A DNA stretch of 64,000 nt from positions 682,001-746,000 of the forward strand of contig NZ_CP061292.1 of NCBI RefSeq assembly GCF_018687475.1, written 5' to 3'. The translations under genes were made by a program, and so were the position numbers. Below, piece by piece: positions 1 to 8,688 of this stretch. The stretch is from Polynucleobacter sp. MWH-UH24A (lineage in GTDB: Bacteria > Pseudomonadota > Gammaproteobacteria > Burkholderiales > Burkholderiaceae). Numbering within the stretch: position 1 is the first letter of the stretch; every line of letters begins with the position of its first letter. The notes under the pieces are model-generated. The model was not told where the DNA came from. It saw only the letters and a program-made list of their open reading frames with translations, and did no database searches.

Positions 1-1
1 T

Positions 2-313
2 GAGCAACTTAAGCTCACTAAACGCAATTGGGCAGAAGTGTCTAAGAAAGATCGAGAGGTCTTGCGCACTCATTTAACTAAAGCACAAATGAAGCCTGCA
101 GGAACCTTGGGTTGGAAAAAAGCGGAGGTGATGTTAGGCGGGATTGATACAAAGGCCTTAGATGGGAAGACCATGATGGCCAAAAACCTTAAGAATCTCT
201 ACTTCATTGGCGAGTGCGTGGATATCACCGGCCACCTCGGAGGGCATAATTTCCAGTGGGCTTGGTCCTCAGCCTTTGTTTGTGCGAATGCGATAGCGCA
301 TCTCAAAAGTTAA
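2..313 (+). CDS. HI0933/YhiN-type flavoprotein, C-terminal part
   Basis: The frame is open from the left window edge, so only the last 103 codons are present. The tail has the family pattern: GGIDTKALDGKTM, then LYFIGECVDITGHLGGHNFQWAWSS split over about 25 residues, where the GE(x)DxxGxxGGxNxQWAxxSG-like block contributes to FAD binding in HI0933/BaiN-type NAD(P)/FAD oxidoreductases. The physiological substrate of most members is unknown. The stop is followed by about 110 bases before the next gene, so it probably does not belong to the aldehyde oxidoreductase operon. The family call is good; function is not assigned. Confidence 0.8.
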   Translation, partial: EQLKLTKRNWAEVSKKDREVLRTHLTKAQMKPAGTLGWKKAEVMLGGIDTKALDGKTMMAKNLKNLYFIGECVDITGHLGGHNFQWAWSSAFVCANAIAHLKS

Positions 314-376
314 CAAAATTAAGGGTTTTTACTGACCCAAGAGGAAGTTACTTGTTCTTGGCATGGCTTGTCCTTA

Positions 377-390
377 ATATTGAGCAATAT
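377..390. promoter_or_regulatory. Inverted repeat upstream of the AOR operon
   Basis: ATATTG and CAATAT are exact inverted arms separated by AG, 37 bases before the aorA start. It lies in the only sizeable gap before the operon, so it may be a regulator site. It partly resembles the AT-rich repeat at 30015-30034 beside the ModE-like regulator. Operator function is inference. Confidence 0.35.
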
Positions 391-426
391 AAGCAAAATT
401 ATCATTTACACGATGGGGATACTCTC

Positions 427-900
427 ATGCAGAAATCACTACTCATTAATGCGGATAAATGCACTGGCTGTTTGCAATGTGAAATGGCGTGTAGTTACGA
501 AAATTACGGCGTATTTAATACCGCCAAATCTCGGATCAAGGTTTTTGATTTTCATACCACAGGAAAAAAGGTTCCTTATACATGCACGCAATGCGATGAA
601 GCCTGGTGTTTAAAAGCATGCCCGGTTGATGCAATTCGGATTGATGCAAATACTGGCGCAAAAGTAGTGATTGAAGATGTGTGCGTAGGTTGCAAAGTCT
701 GTACGATCTCATGTCCTTTTGGAACAATTAATTATGTGCAGGATTCTGGCAAAGTCCAGAAATGCGATTTGTGTGGAGGCGATCCCGCTTGTGCCACTTC
801 GTGTCCAACCGGCGCCATTACCTACGTTGATGCCGATTGGACCGGCTTGGATCGAATGAGAGCTTGGGCAGACAAGCTTGGCAACCAACCCGCTGCTTAA
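427..900 (+). CDS. aorA: Ferredoxin-like electron transfer subunit of aldehyde oxidoreductase
   Basis: A 157-residue polyferredoxin with sixteen-cysteine style spacing: CTGCLQCEMAC near the N terminus, CTQCDEAWCLKAC, CVGCKVCTISC, and CDLCGGDPACATSC. This is the four-cluster 4Fe-4S layout of DmsB/HycB-like subunits. The ATG at 427 is chosen because GGGGA lies just upstream and the protein then begins directly before the first cluster motif; an upstream in-frame start at 256 would overlap the preceding gene. In Aromatoleum-type tungsten aldehyde oxidoreductases this subunit (AorA) passes electrons between the tungsten subunit and the FAD subunit, both encoded just downstream. The aor symbol rests on that three-gene arrangement. 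Confidence 0.8.
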   Translation: MQKSLLINADKCTGCLQCEMACSYENYGVFNTAKSRIKVFDFHTTGKKVPYTCTQCDEAWCLKACPVDAIRIDANTGAKVVIEDVCVGCKVCTISCPFGTINYVQDSGKVQKCDLCGGDPACATSCPTGAITYVDADWTGLDRMRAWADKLGNQPAA

Positions 901-912
901 GAGGAGATCATT

Positions 913-2760
913 ATGTCTTGGTCAGGAAAAATTCTTCGTGTTAATTTAACTAAGGGTACTTGCCAGTCTGAGCCTCTTAATATGGCATGGGCTAAGGAGT
1001 ACTTAGGTTCCCGTGGTCTCGCTTCGAAATACCTTGTCGAAGAAATTGACCCTAAGGTGGATCCCTTATCGCCTGATAACAAAATCATCTGGGCTACCGG
1101 ACCGTTAACGGGAACAATGGCATCGACCGGCGGGCGCTACACCGTTGTAACCAAAGGCCCACTAACTGGGGCGATTGCGTGCTCGAATTCGGGAGGATAT
1201 TGGGGGGCCGAACTCAAAATGGCAGGTTGGGACATGATTATTTTTGAAGGTAAATCGCCCAAACCTGTTTATTTATTTATCCAAGATGACAATGCGCAAT
1301 TATTAGACGCCAGTTCCCTTTGGGGTCAATCGGTTTGGGAAACAGAGCCAAGTATTAAAGCTAAACATCAAGATCCGCAAATTCGTGTTTCATGCATTGG
1401 TAAGGCTGGTGAGAACCAGGTTTTATTTGCATCCGTCGTCAATGATTTACATCGAGCCGCAGGCCGCTCTGGAGTTGGCGCTGTGATGGGAAGTAAAAAT
1501 CTGAAGGCGATTGCTGTTCGGGGAACCAAGGGGGTTGGTAATTTGAAAGACCCCAAAGGCTTTATGAAAGCGACTGCAGCTGCAAAGGCTGTTTTAGCTG
1601 GGCATGCTGTGACTGGACAAGGATTGCCGACCTATGGCACACAAGTGCTGATGAATGTGATTAATGAAGTTGGCGCTTTGCCAACGCGCAATCACAAAGA
1701 TGTTCAGTTTGAGGGCGCTAAAGATATTTCGGCAGAAGCCATGGCCACCCCGCGTGAAACCGATGGTAAGCCTCATCTAGTAACAAACCAAGCCTGTTTT
1801 GGTTGCACGATTGCTTGTGGACGAATTTCAAAAATTGACGAGACTCATTTTTCAATTCAGAACCGCCCTCAATACATTAATGCCTCGGGAGGCTTAGAGT
1901 ATGAAGCTGCATGGGCTCTTGGCGCTGCCAATGGAGTGAATGACCTTGAGGCTTTGCAATTTGCCAATATGGTTTGTAATGAAGAGGGCATGGACCCAAT
2001 CAGTTTTGGCGCAACGATTGGCGCTGTAATGGAAATGTACGAAATGGGAGTGCTTAAAAAAGAACAATTAGGCATTGAAGCCCCATTTGGTTCAGCGAAA
2101 GCGCTTTGCTATTTTGCTGAGATCACTGCAAAAGGCGAGGGCTTTGGAAAAGAGATTGGACTTGGTTCAGCAAAGTTAACCAAGAAATATGGTCAGCCCG
2201 ATTTATCGATGAGTGTGAAGGGTCAAGAGTTTCCCGCCTATGATGGCCGAGTTGTTCAGGGTATTGGTTTAGCCTATGCAACATCGAATCGAGGCGCATG
2301 CCATCTTCGTGGCTACACCATTGCGTCGGAGGTCTTAGGTATTCCGGTCAAAACAGAGCCTACTGAAACGAATGGCAAGCCCGAGCTGGTGAAGGCATTT
2401 CAGGATGCTACCGCCGCTTTTGACTCAGCTGGTATTTGTATTTTCACGAGTTTTGCTTGGACCCTTGCGGACGTGGCTCCTCAGGTGCAAGCTGCCTGCG
2501 GTGAAGAGTTTACGGTCGAAAATTTAAATACGATTGGCGAACGAATTTGGAATATGGAGCGCGACTTTAATAATCGTGCTGGCTTTACGAGTAAAGATGA
2601 CAATTTACCGAAGCGTTTGATGACCGAACCTGCAAAAACAGGACCCGGTAAGGGTACCGTTAGCGGTCTCGATAAGATGCTCCCCGAGTATTACAAAGTT
2701 CGTGGCTGGGATAGCGAAGGTCGTCTAAATTCCGAAACTCGCAAACGTTTAGGTCTTTGA
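913..2760 (+). CDS. aorB: Tungsten-containing aldehyde ferredoxin oxidoreductase, large subunit
   Basis: At 615 residues this is the normal size of the AOR family, whose members oxidise aldehydes to carboxylic acids using a tungsten bis-pterin cofactor. Visible marks are the N-terminal GKILRVNLTKG, GPLTGTMASTGGRYTVVTKG, the pterin-binding GRSGVGAVMGSKNLKA near residue 185, and the 4Fe-4S ligands CFGCTIAC at about 295-302 with a fourth Cys near 509. GAGGAG lies just before the start. It is the second gene of a tight operon with the ferredoxin subunit upstream and the FAD subunit four bases downstream. AORs are best known from anaerobes and facultative degraders, so its presence beside aerobic photosynthesis genes is notable. 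The substrate range cannot be read from sequence. Confidence 0.9.
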   Translation: MSWSGKILRVNLTKGTCQSEPLNMAWAKEYLGSRGLASKYLVEEIDPKVDPLSPDNKIIWATGPLTGTMASTGGRYTVVTKGPLTGAIACSNSGGYWGAELKMAGWDMIIFEGKSPKPVYLFIQDDNAQLLDASSLWGQSVWETEPSIKAKHQDPQIRVSCIGKAGENQVLFASVVNDLHRAAGRSGVGAVMGSKNLKAIAVRGTKGVGNLKDPKGFMKATAAAKAVLAGHAVTGQGLPTYGTQVLMNVINEVGALPTRNHKDVQFEGAKDISAEAMATPRETDGKPHLVTNQACFGCTIACGRISKIDETHFSIQNRPQYINASGGLEYEAAWALGAANGVNDLEALQFANMVCNEEGMDPISFGATIGAVMEMYEMGVLKKEQLGIEAPFGSAKALCYFAEITAKGEGFGKEIGLGSAKLTKKYGQPDLSMSVKGQEFPAYDGRVVQGIGLAYATSNRGACHLRGYTIASEVLGIPVKTEPTETNGKPELVKAFQDATAAFDSAGICIFTSFAWTLADVAPQVQAACGEEFTVENLNTIGERIWNMERDFNNRAGFTSKDDNLPKRLMTEPAKTGPGKGTVSGLDKMLPEYYKVRGWDSEGRLNSETRKRLGL

Positions 2761-2763
2761 GTA

Positions 2764-4023
2764 ATGATGAAGCATGTCATTCTGGGCAATGGCCCAGCGG
2801 GAGTGTTGGCTGCTGAGCAGATTCGTCGTCTCAAGCCAAATGATTCGATTGTTCTGATTGGATCAGAGGACTCCCCGCCGTATTCACGGATGGCCATACC
2901 TTATTTGTTAGTTGGAAATATTTCTGAAGAAGGCACATTCCTACGAAAAGATGCCAATCATTTCTCCAATTTAAAGATTGAGCAAAAAAAAGCGCATGCA
3001 ACACGGGTGGAGCCTGGGAGTAGACGCGTCACCCTTGATTCGGGTGAGATTATTTCTTACGATCGATTGCTAATTGCCACAGGATCTAAACCGATTCGAC
3101 CGAATATTCCAGGAATTGATCTGCCTGGCGTGCATCCCTGTTGGACGCTTGAGGATGCTCGTGCGATTCAAAAGATTGCGAAGCCAGGCGCACGGGTGCT
3201 CCAGATGGGTGCAGGGTTTATTGGTTGCATCATTTTGGAAGCACTTGCAAGCCAGGGCGTCAAGCTTACGGTAGTAGAGATGGGCGATCGGATGGTGCCG
3301 CGCATGATGACCGAAAAAGCGGGAGGACTCATTAAGCAATGGGTTGAGCAAAAAGGAATCACGGTTTATACGAAGACGAAGGTGGAGGCTATTGCGCAAG
3401 GAGGCTCTGGTCTGCAGGTGAGCCTGTCCAATGGCGAGCGTATCGAAGTTGATCTTGTGATATCGGCCACAGGTGTAAAACCAAATATTGAATTCTTAAA
3501 AGATTCAAAGCTAAGTATTCATACAGGAATTACTGTCGATGATTGTATGCAAACCTCGGACCCTAATATCTATGCCGCTGGAGATGTCACCGAATCAACT
3601 GATTTCTGCACCGGCAAACCTATCGTTAATGCCATTCAGCCCAATGCTGCAGATCAAGCCATGATTGCAGCAACCAATATGGCGGGTGGTCATGCGCAAA
3701 CCCGAGGCGCTTTACAAGTCAACGTTCTCGATACCCTAGGGCTTATTTCAAGTTCATTTGGTCAATGGGCTGGTGTTGAGGGAGGGCAGTACGTTGAACA
3801 TACCAACCCGGATCAATATCAATATATTCGCCTGGAATTTGATCGCGATCGCTTAATCGGCGCGACCAGTTTAGGTTTAACAGATCACATCGGAGCGCTC
3901 CGTGGTTTGATTCAGACCCGCGTTGCTCTTGGGGAATGGAAAGATAAATTGCTCGAGGATCCGACCCAAATTATGGCTGCGTATCTAGCCAAGGGGCAAT
4001 CTCAAGCAGCTTGGATTGCTTAA
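2764..4023 (+). CDS. aorC: FAD-dependent NADH-coupling subunit of aldehyde oxidoreductase
   Basis: A 419-residue pyridine nucleotide-disulfide type oxidoreductase. It shows the N-terminal FAD fingerprint ILGNGPAGVLAAEQIRR, the ATGSKP motif, a second Rossmann fold at QMGAGFIGCIILEAL for NAD(H), and the second FAD motif NIYAAGDVTE. There is no redox-active CxxxxC, as in NADH:rubredoxin or nitrite-reductase type reductases. Placed directly after aorB, it matches AorC of Aromatoleum-type AOR, which lets the enzyme use NAD. Two consecutive ATG codons open the frame, so the start is uncertain by one residue. Confidence 0.8.
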   Translation: MMKHVILGNGPAGVLAAEQIRRLKPNDSIVLIGSEDSPPYSRMAIPYLLVGNISEEGTFLRKDANHFSNLKIEQKKAHATRVEPGSRRVTLDSGEIISYDRLLIATGSKPIRPNIPGIDLPGVHPCWTLEDARAIQKIAKPGARVLQMGAGFIGCIILEALASQGVKLTVVEMGDRMVPRMMTEKAGGLIKQWVEQKGITVYTKTKVEAIAQGGSGLQVSLSNGERIEVDLVISATGVKPNIEFLKDSKLSIHTGITVDDCMQTSDPNIYAAGDVTESTDFCTGKPIVNAIQPNAADQAMIAATNMAGGHAQTRGALQVNVLDTLGLISSSFGQWAGVEGGQYVEHTNPDQYQYIRLEFDRDRLIGATSLGLTDHIGALRGLIQTRVALGEWKDKLLEDPTQIMAAYLAKGQSQAAWIA

Positions 4024-4032
4024 AATTTAGTG

Positions 4033-4284
4033 ATGCAGGTAACCCTCAAGCTTTTTGCAAGCCTTACCCCGTATTTGCCAAAACATGCCAAGCGCAATGA
4101 AGTGCAATTGGATGTACCAGAGGGTATTACGGTTGCCCAAATGATTGAAATGCAAAATTTACCAAATCAATTAGTGCATTTGGTTTTACTAAATGGCCAC
4201 TTTGTTGCCCCAGATCAAAGGGCTACTACGATCATTCAAGAAAATGACGCCCTTGCACTATGCCCACCCGTTGCGGGCGGATAA
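4033..4284 (+). CDS. MoaD/ThiS-like sulfur carrier in the AOR operon
   Basis: An 83-residue ubiquitin-fold protein with the hallmark C-terminal Gly-Gly (ALCPPVAGG), which is adenylated and thiocarboxylated in MoaD/ThiS proteins to donate sulfur for pterin dithiolene formation. A GTG codon directly precedes the chosen ATG. Its location inside the AOR operon suggests a dedicated carrier for the tungsten pterin cofactor, as in other aor loci that carry a MoaD-like gene. Its stop overlaps the start of the next gene (TAATG), indicating translational coupling. Confidence 0.75.
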   Translation: MQVTLKLFASLTPYLPKHAKRNEVQLDVPEGITVAQMIEMQNLPNQLVHLVLLNGHFVAPDQRATTIIQENDALALCPPVAGG

Positions 4285-4574
4285 TGCAGTTTGAATGTTT
4301 GATGGGTTGTACAACTGAGGATCTATTACGATGGTTACCAGATGCGCTTGGCGACTATTATGGAGATTGTTCTTTAGAAATTGATGGCAAGATATGGTTG
4401 CAATCAGCTCATGCAAAGGTACGGATGATTGGATTTACGAGGGATGACCGTCAGATTTCTTTGCTGCGGATACCCCAGTTAGATCTTCAATTATGCTTTT
4501 TCAATTTAACTATTGATCAAGTTCAGGTGATCTTAGAGCGATTTGACCTATACACAAGAAGGGGCGGAGGTTGA
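4284..4574 (+). CDS. Small conserved-looking protein of unknown function, AOR operon
   Basis: A 96-residue soluble protein I do not recognise. The start ATG overlaps the stop of the MoaD-like gene as TAATG, so it is very likely translated as part of the aor operon. It has no signal peptide, membrane segment or cofactor motif. The sequence ends in an Arg/Gly tail. Because it follows aorA, aorB, aorC and a MoaD-like gene, a role in assembly of the AOR tungsten cofactor or its insertion is a reasonable guess but is not shown by the sequence. Confidence 0.55.
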   Translation: MQFECLMGCTTEDLLRWLPDALGDYYGDCSLEIDGKIWLQSAHAKVRMIGFTRDDRQISLLRIPQLDLQLCFFNLTIDQVQVILERFDLYTRRGGG

Positions 4575-4616
4575 GAATATTGCAGGCTAGTAAAAATAAC
4601 TTTAAATGGCTTTAAT

Positions 4617-6674
4617 TTGCGCAAACAACCGATCCTTTTAACAAGTCTTCTTGCTTTTCAATTCGCTTACGCCAAAGAGCCCGAGTACGAGGCTCCGCCA
4701 TTGGATGAGGTGGTCATCTCCGTCAGTGGCTATGAGCAAAAAATATTGGATACAGCTGCTTCAGTTAATGTCGTCACTAGCAGTCAGATCCACAATGGAC
4801 AGGCAGAAAATAATCTCTCTGAGCCCTTAAATCGTGTACCAGGCATTTTTGCTCTAAATCGCCAAAATTATGCGCAAGATTTACAGATTTCATCGCGTGG
4901 CTTTGGCGCAAATTCAACATTTGGTACGCGAGGCATCAGATTGTATGTTGATAATATCCCCGGAACTGTTGCGGATGGACAGGGTCAAATTTCGCACATT
5001 GATTTGCCATCCACAGAGCGTATCGAAGTAATTCGAGGCCCATTTTCAGTTTTGTACGGAAATTCATCTGGCGGTGTTATCAGTGTTTTCTCAGAAGATG
5101 GCGGCCCTAAAAATAATATTCAACCTTATTTTGAATTAGGTTCATATTCGCAGCGTAAGGCTGGCATTAAGGCAAGCGGATTATATAAAAACACAAACTA
5201 CTTATTTGATGTTGGCGATTTTCATACCGATGGCTATCGCGTTCATAGTGCGGCCGACCGATTTAACGCCAATTCAAAGATTAAATTTAGACCAGTGAGT
5301 GATTCCGTGATCACTTTCGTTGCCAATAATGTCAACCTCAGTGCCCAAGACCCTTTAGGTTTAACAGCGGCGCAGTTGGTTGCAAACCCCAAACAGGCTG
5401 GTAATAACGCGATTTCTCAAAATACTCGCAAGACAGTTCTACAAACCCAAACTGGATTCACAATTGATACTCGCATTGATCAAAAAAATCAGCTGCTATT
5501 TACCCCTTATTATGGGCAGCGTCATGTGACCCAATTTCTTGCTGCAACCAACAATGGAGTTATTGATTTAAAGCGAGATTTTTATGGAATGGATAGTAAG
5601 TGGATTCATAAAGATCAATTGATTGGGATGCCATTGACATTCGTTGGGGGAGTTGATTTCAACGAAAATGATGATCAGCGTCAAACTTATCAAAATAATG
5701 GTGGTATTCAGGGAGCGCTAGGGCAAACGTATCGGATGAGCGCTAAAAACTTTGATCAATATGCTCATATTGATTGGCGTTTATTAGAGCGCCTAGCTTT
5801 AAATTTTGGAGCGCGTAATTCGCAAACAAATTTGAGCTCGATTAGTAATAATCCCAGTCTTAACAATACAAGTAGCGGATCTCATGCGTATCAAGCCCTG
5901 ACGAGTATGGTTTCGTTGCAATATTACTTATCCGAAGTTTCGAACGTTTATGTGTCGTATGGTTCAAGCTTTGATACACCAACCTTAAATCAAGTGACCT
6001 ATAACTCATCCTTTACAGGATCTAATTTTGGTTTAAATGCCGCAACGACTAAACAGGTTGAGATTGGTTTTAAGTCTAAATTGTCTAAATCAGCGCAAAT
6101 TATCCTTGCTCTATTTAATGCGAATACAAGCAACGATATTGTGGTTGGTGCCTCAAGCTTTGGACGAACATCCTTCACGAATGCCCCAAAAACTAATCGT
6201 CAGGGTATCGAAGCAAGCGCCCAATTAATTTTGCCCCATCAATTTGAGCTGAATATGGCGTACACCTTGTTAAATGCAACGGTTAAGGAAGCTTATTTAA
6301 ATAATAATGCTTACGTATTAAGTGGCAATCGAATACCGGGCGTGCCAAATCAAGGATTGTTCTCCGAGTTATTGTGGGTGAAACCGAATAAATCCATTGA
6401 AGCTGCTGTTGAGGCGCGAGTGAATGGTTCGATGGCTGTTAATGACATCAATAGTCCCAGCATGGCCACTGGATATGCTGTTCTGAATCTTAGAACAATG
6501 TTTCGACAAGAAATCGCTGGGGGGTGGTCGTTGTCCCAGTTTTTTAGGATTAACAATATCTTGAATCGATCCTATGTGGGGTCTGTAATTGTTAATCAAA
6601 CGAGTAGCCAATTTTATGAACCTGCCCCAACTCGCAACTGGTTAGTGGGCGCCAAGGCAAATTATCAGTTCTGA
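4617..6674 (+). CDS. pqqU: TonB-dependent outer membrane receptor, PqqU/YncD-like
   Basis: A 685-residue receptor with a signal peptide, a TonB-box-like stretch (DEVVISVSG), a plug domain and a 22-strand-type barrel ending in aromatic NYQF. It resembles Escherichia coli YncD (PqqU), the pyrroloquinoline quinone importer, over long stretches as I recall that sequence: NRQNYAQDLQ, RGIRLYVDNIP, DGQGQ, RGPFSVLYGN, and near the end YVGSVIVNQ followed by YEPAPTRN. The start is TTG, since the ATG at 4606 is out of frame. The next gene encodes a PQQ-type dehydrogenase, which supports import of PQQ as its job. Ligand specificity is family knowledge plus context, not direct proof. Confidence 0.78.
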   Translation: MRKQPILLTSLLAFQFAYAKEPEYEAPPLDEVVISVSGYEQKILDTAASVNVVTSSQIHNGQAENNLSEPLNRVPGIFALNRQNYAQDLQISSRGFGANSTFGTRGIRLYVDNIPGTVADGQGQISHIDLPSTERIEVIRGPFSVLYGNSSGGVISVFSEDGGPKNNIQPYFELGSYSQRKAGIKASGLYKNTNYLFDVGDFHTDGYRVHSAADRFNANSKIKFRPVSDSVITFVANNVNLSAQDPLGLTAAQLVANPKQAGNNAISQNTRKTVLQTQTGFTIDTRIDQKNQLLFTPYYGQRHVTQFLAATNNGVIDLKRDFYGMDSKWIHKDQLIGMPLTFVGGVDFNENDDQRQTYQNNGGIQGALGQTYRMSAKNFDQYAHIDWRLLERLALNFGARNSQTNLSSISNNPSLNNTSSGSHAYQALTSMVSLQYYLSEVSNVYVSYGSSFDTPTLNQVTYNSSFTGSNFGLNAATTKQVEIGFKSKLSKSAQIILALFNANTSNDIVVGASSFGRTSFTNAPKTNRQGIEASAQLILPHQFELNMAYTLLNATVKEAYLNNNAYVLSGNRIPGVPNQGLFSELLWVKPNKSIEAAVEARVNGSMAVNDINSPSMATGYAVLNLRTMFRQEIAGGWSLSQFFRINNILNRSYVGSVIVNQTSSQFYEPAPTRNWLVGAKANYQF

Positions 6675-6813
6675 GGGCATTTGCTTTGGGGCTAATGAAA
6701 TGCCATCTATCAGGCAAAACCCTTATTAACTGTTATATCCATTACGGTAAAAAGGGATTACATTTAAGTACTAACCTAGTTTAATAGTACTCCAACAAAA
6801 AGGGGAAATAACC

Positions 6814-8091
6814 ATGATCCATCGATCGATTTCAATTGCTTCAATGGCTGCGTTTGCTTCATCACTCTTGGTTTTGCAAGGCTGTGCAACCGCTCCGGCC
6901 CCTAAGGCTGAGGCGCCTGCTCCAGCCCCAGCTGCTGCTGCGCCCGCTCCGGCATGGAAGCAGGGTATGGGCCCTGATATGGCTAATTCCAAGTTGGCCC
7001 CACTGCCTGGAAAGATGACGGTGACCCCTGTTAGCGATATTCCGATTGATAAGTTGAAATTACCACCCGGTTTCAAGATTGAGGTGTGGGCAACGGGGAT
7101 GCCTGGTGCTCGAGCGATGGCACGCGGTGATAACGGCAAAATCTATATTGGTACTCGAGCAATTGGTCGAGTCTATGAGTTGAGCGACAACGGTAAAGAG
7201 CGAACCAGCCGTGTGGTGGTAGATAAACTCGTTCAGCCCGCAGGAGTGGCTTTCAAGAATGGCTCTTTATATGTAATGGCAATCAATAAAGTACTTCGTT
7301 ACGACGGGATCGAAAAAAATCCAAACGTCACACCGGTTGATCTAACAGCGAAGTTCAATTTACCCCCGGAGCAACATCACAACTGGAAATACATCGCCTT
7401 TGGCCCAGATGGTAAGTTGTATGTACCTTTTGGAGCCCCTTGCAATATTTGTGAGCTGCCAACTCCGGAATATGCTCAGATTCGTCGGTATAACCCAGAT
7501 GGATCAGGTATGGAAGTGTTGGCAACGGGCGTGCGGAATACGGTTGGCTTTGATTGGCATCCCACCACCAAGCAACTCTGGTTCACCAATCATGGGCGCG
7601 ACTGGATGGGAGACGATAAGCCAAATGACACCTTAAGCCGCATGCAAAAAACGGGGTTGAATTACGGCTTTCCCTATTGCCATCAAGGGAATTTACCCGA
7701 TGACGTTGTGAAGAAGGCTAATCCTTGCGCTGGAGTCGAGCAGCCTGTTGCCTTAATGGGCCCTCATAGTGCCGTGATGGGCCTAAAGTTCTATACCGGC
7801 AACATGTTTCCTGCCGAATATAAAAATGCTGCCTTTATCGCACGTAAGGGTTCATGGAACCGTAATCAAAAAATTGGTTATGACGTTGTGATGGTAAAGT
7901 CTAGCGCGGATGGTAAAAACGCTAAGATCACCCCATTCATCACTGGCTTTATGAACCCTGCTGACCAATCCTTTTGGGGACGTCCTGCATATTTATTACA
8001 GATGCCAGATGGCTCGATGTTGGTCTCTGACGAGCAATTGGGTGCAATTTATCGCGTGACTTACAAAAAGCAACAAGTAGCAGCTAAGTAA
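6814..8091 (+). CDS. PQQ-dependent sorbosone/sugar dehydrogenase-like lipoprotein
   Basis: A 425-residue exported protein with a lipobox ending at Cys24 (VLQGC), then an Ala/Pro-rich linker of about 25 residues, then a six-bladed propeller of the GDH-B/L-sorbosone dehydrogenase type. Family marks include LPPGFKIEVWATGMPGAR, GKIYIGTR, NTVGFDWHP, LWFTNHGRDWMGDDKPND and the terminal SDEQLGAIYRVTY. Such enzymes oxidise sugars or aldehydes in the periplasm with PQQ. The flanking PqqU-like receptor and dihaem cytochrome c suggest a unit: cofactor import, dehydrogenase, electron acceptor. GGGGAAA precedes the start. The actual substrate is unknown. Confidence 0.83.
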   Translation: MIHRSISIASMAAFASSLLVLQGCATAPAPKAEAPAPAPAAAAPAPAWKQGMGPDMANSKLAPLPGKMTVTPVSDIPIDKLKLPPGFKIEVWATGMPGARAMARGDNGKIYIGTRAIGRVYELSDNGKERTSRVVVDKLVQPAGVAFKNGSLYVMAINKVLRYDGIEKNPNVTPVDLTAKFNLPPEQHHNWKYIAFGPDGKLYVPFGAPCNICELPTPEYAQIRRYNPDGSGMEVLATGVRNTVGFDWHPTTKQLWFTNHGRDWMGDDKPNDTLSRMQKTGLNYGFPYCHQGNLPDDVVKKANPCAGVEQPVALMGPHSAVMGLKFYTGNMFPAEYKNAAFIARKGSWNRNQKIGYDVVMVKSSADGKNAKITPFITGFMNPADQSFWGRPAYLLQMPDGSMLVSDEQLGAIYRVTYKKQQVAAK

Positions 8092-8105
8092 TCCGCAGTA
8101 TTGAT

Positions 8106-8684
8106 GTGCAGTATCTACGAATAGCGACGTTAGCCTTAGGACTTATCTGTTCTAGTGCAACGTCGCTTTCTTTTGCCCAAGATATTAGCGCTAAGTTACA
8201 AGTCTGTGGTGCTTGCCATGGCCCAGATGGCAATTCAAAGATTGCGGGCACTCCGTCTTTAGCGGGTCAGCCCAAGACCTTTCTAGAAAATCAGTTGGTG
8301 ATGATTCGGGAGGGACTGCGCGATATACCCGCCATGAAAGGTCAGCTCGACGGTGTAAGTGATGCCGCAATTGTGGCTATTGCTAAGTTTTACTCAAACA
8401 GCCCCGCAATATCCCAAGCAGGACCTCGCAATGTAACTTTGTTTGAAAAGGGTCAAACTATTTCAAAAGAGGCTTTGTGTGGAACATGCCATTTGCCAAA
8501 TTATGTTGGTAGAGATCAGATGCCACGTATTGCTGCTCAACGCGAAGATTATCTTCTCTATAGCATGAGGCAGTTTCGTTCTAATCAGGCTATTGGTAGA
8601 GATACAATCATGGCAGCATCACTTTATGGCATGAGCGATGATGATCTAAAAGCCATTGCTCACTATCTTTCTCAATTAAAGTAA
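8106..8684 (+). CDS. Dihaem c-type cytochrome (c4-like)
   Basis: A 192-residue periplasmic cytochrome with a cleavable signal peptide ending near FAQD and two haem sites, CGACH at residues 34-38 and CGTCH at 125-129, arranged as two similar domains as in cytochrome c4/c553. The start is GTG, because the nearby ATG is out of frame. It follows the PQQ dehydrogenase gene by 14 bases, so it is probably the electron acceptor that carries electrons from that enzyme to a terminal oxidase. The partner assignment is inferred from position. Confidence 0.85.
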   Translation: MQYLRIATLALGLICSSATSLSFAQDISAKLQVCGACHGPDGNSKIAGTPSLAGQPKTFLENQLVMIREGLRDIPAMKGQLDGVSDAAIVAIAKFYSNSPAISQAGPRNVTLFEKGQTISKEALCGTCHLPNYVGRDQMPRIAAQREDYLLYSMRQFRSNQAIGRDTIMAASLYGMSDDDLKAIAHYLSQLK

Positions 8685-8688
8685 GCCC

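Noticed and set aside
3070-3399. 109-codon minus-strand frame inside aorC
   Set aside because: It is antisense to the NAD-binding domain of aorC and has no homologous-looking motif.
4605-4620. ATG at 4606 as start of the PqqU-like receptor
   Set aside because: It is out of frame with the receptor; the TTG at 4617 gives a proper signal peptide.
6676-6704. Terminator after the PqqU-like receptor
   Set aside because: GGCATTT and AAATGCC pair perfectly, but the loop is long and no T run follows, so termination is not supported.
6771-7139. 122-codon minus-strand frame over the PQQ dehydrogenase start
   Set aside because: Its Ala/Gly repeats simply mirror the Ala/Pro linker of the lipoprotein on the other strand.
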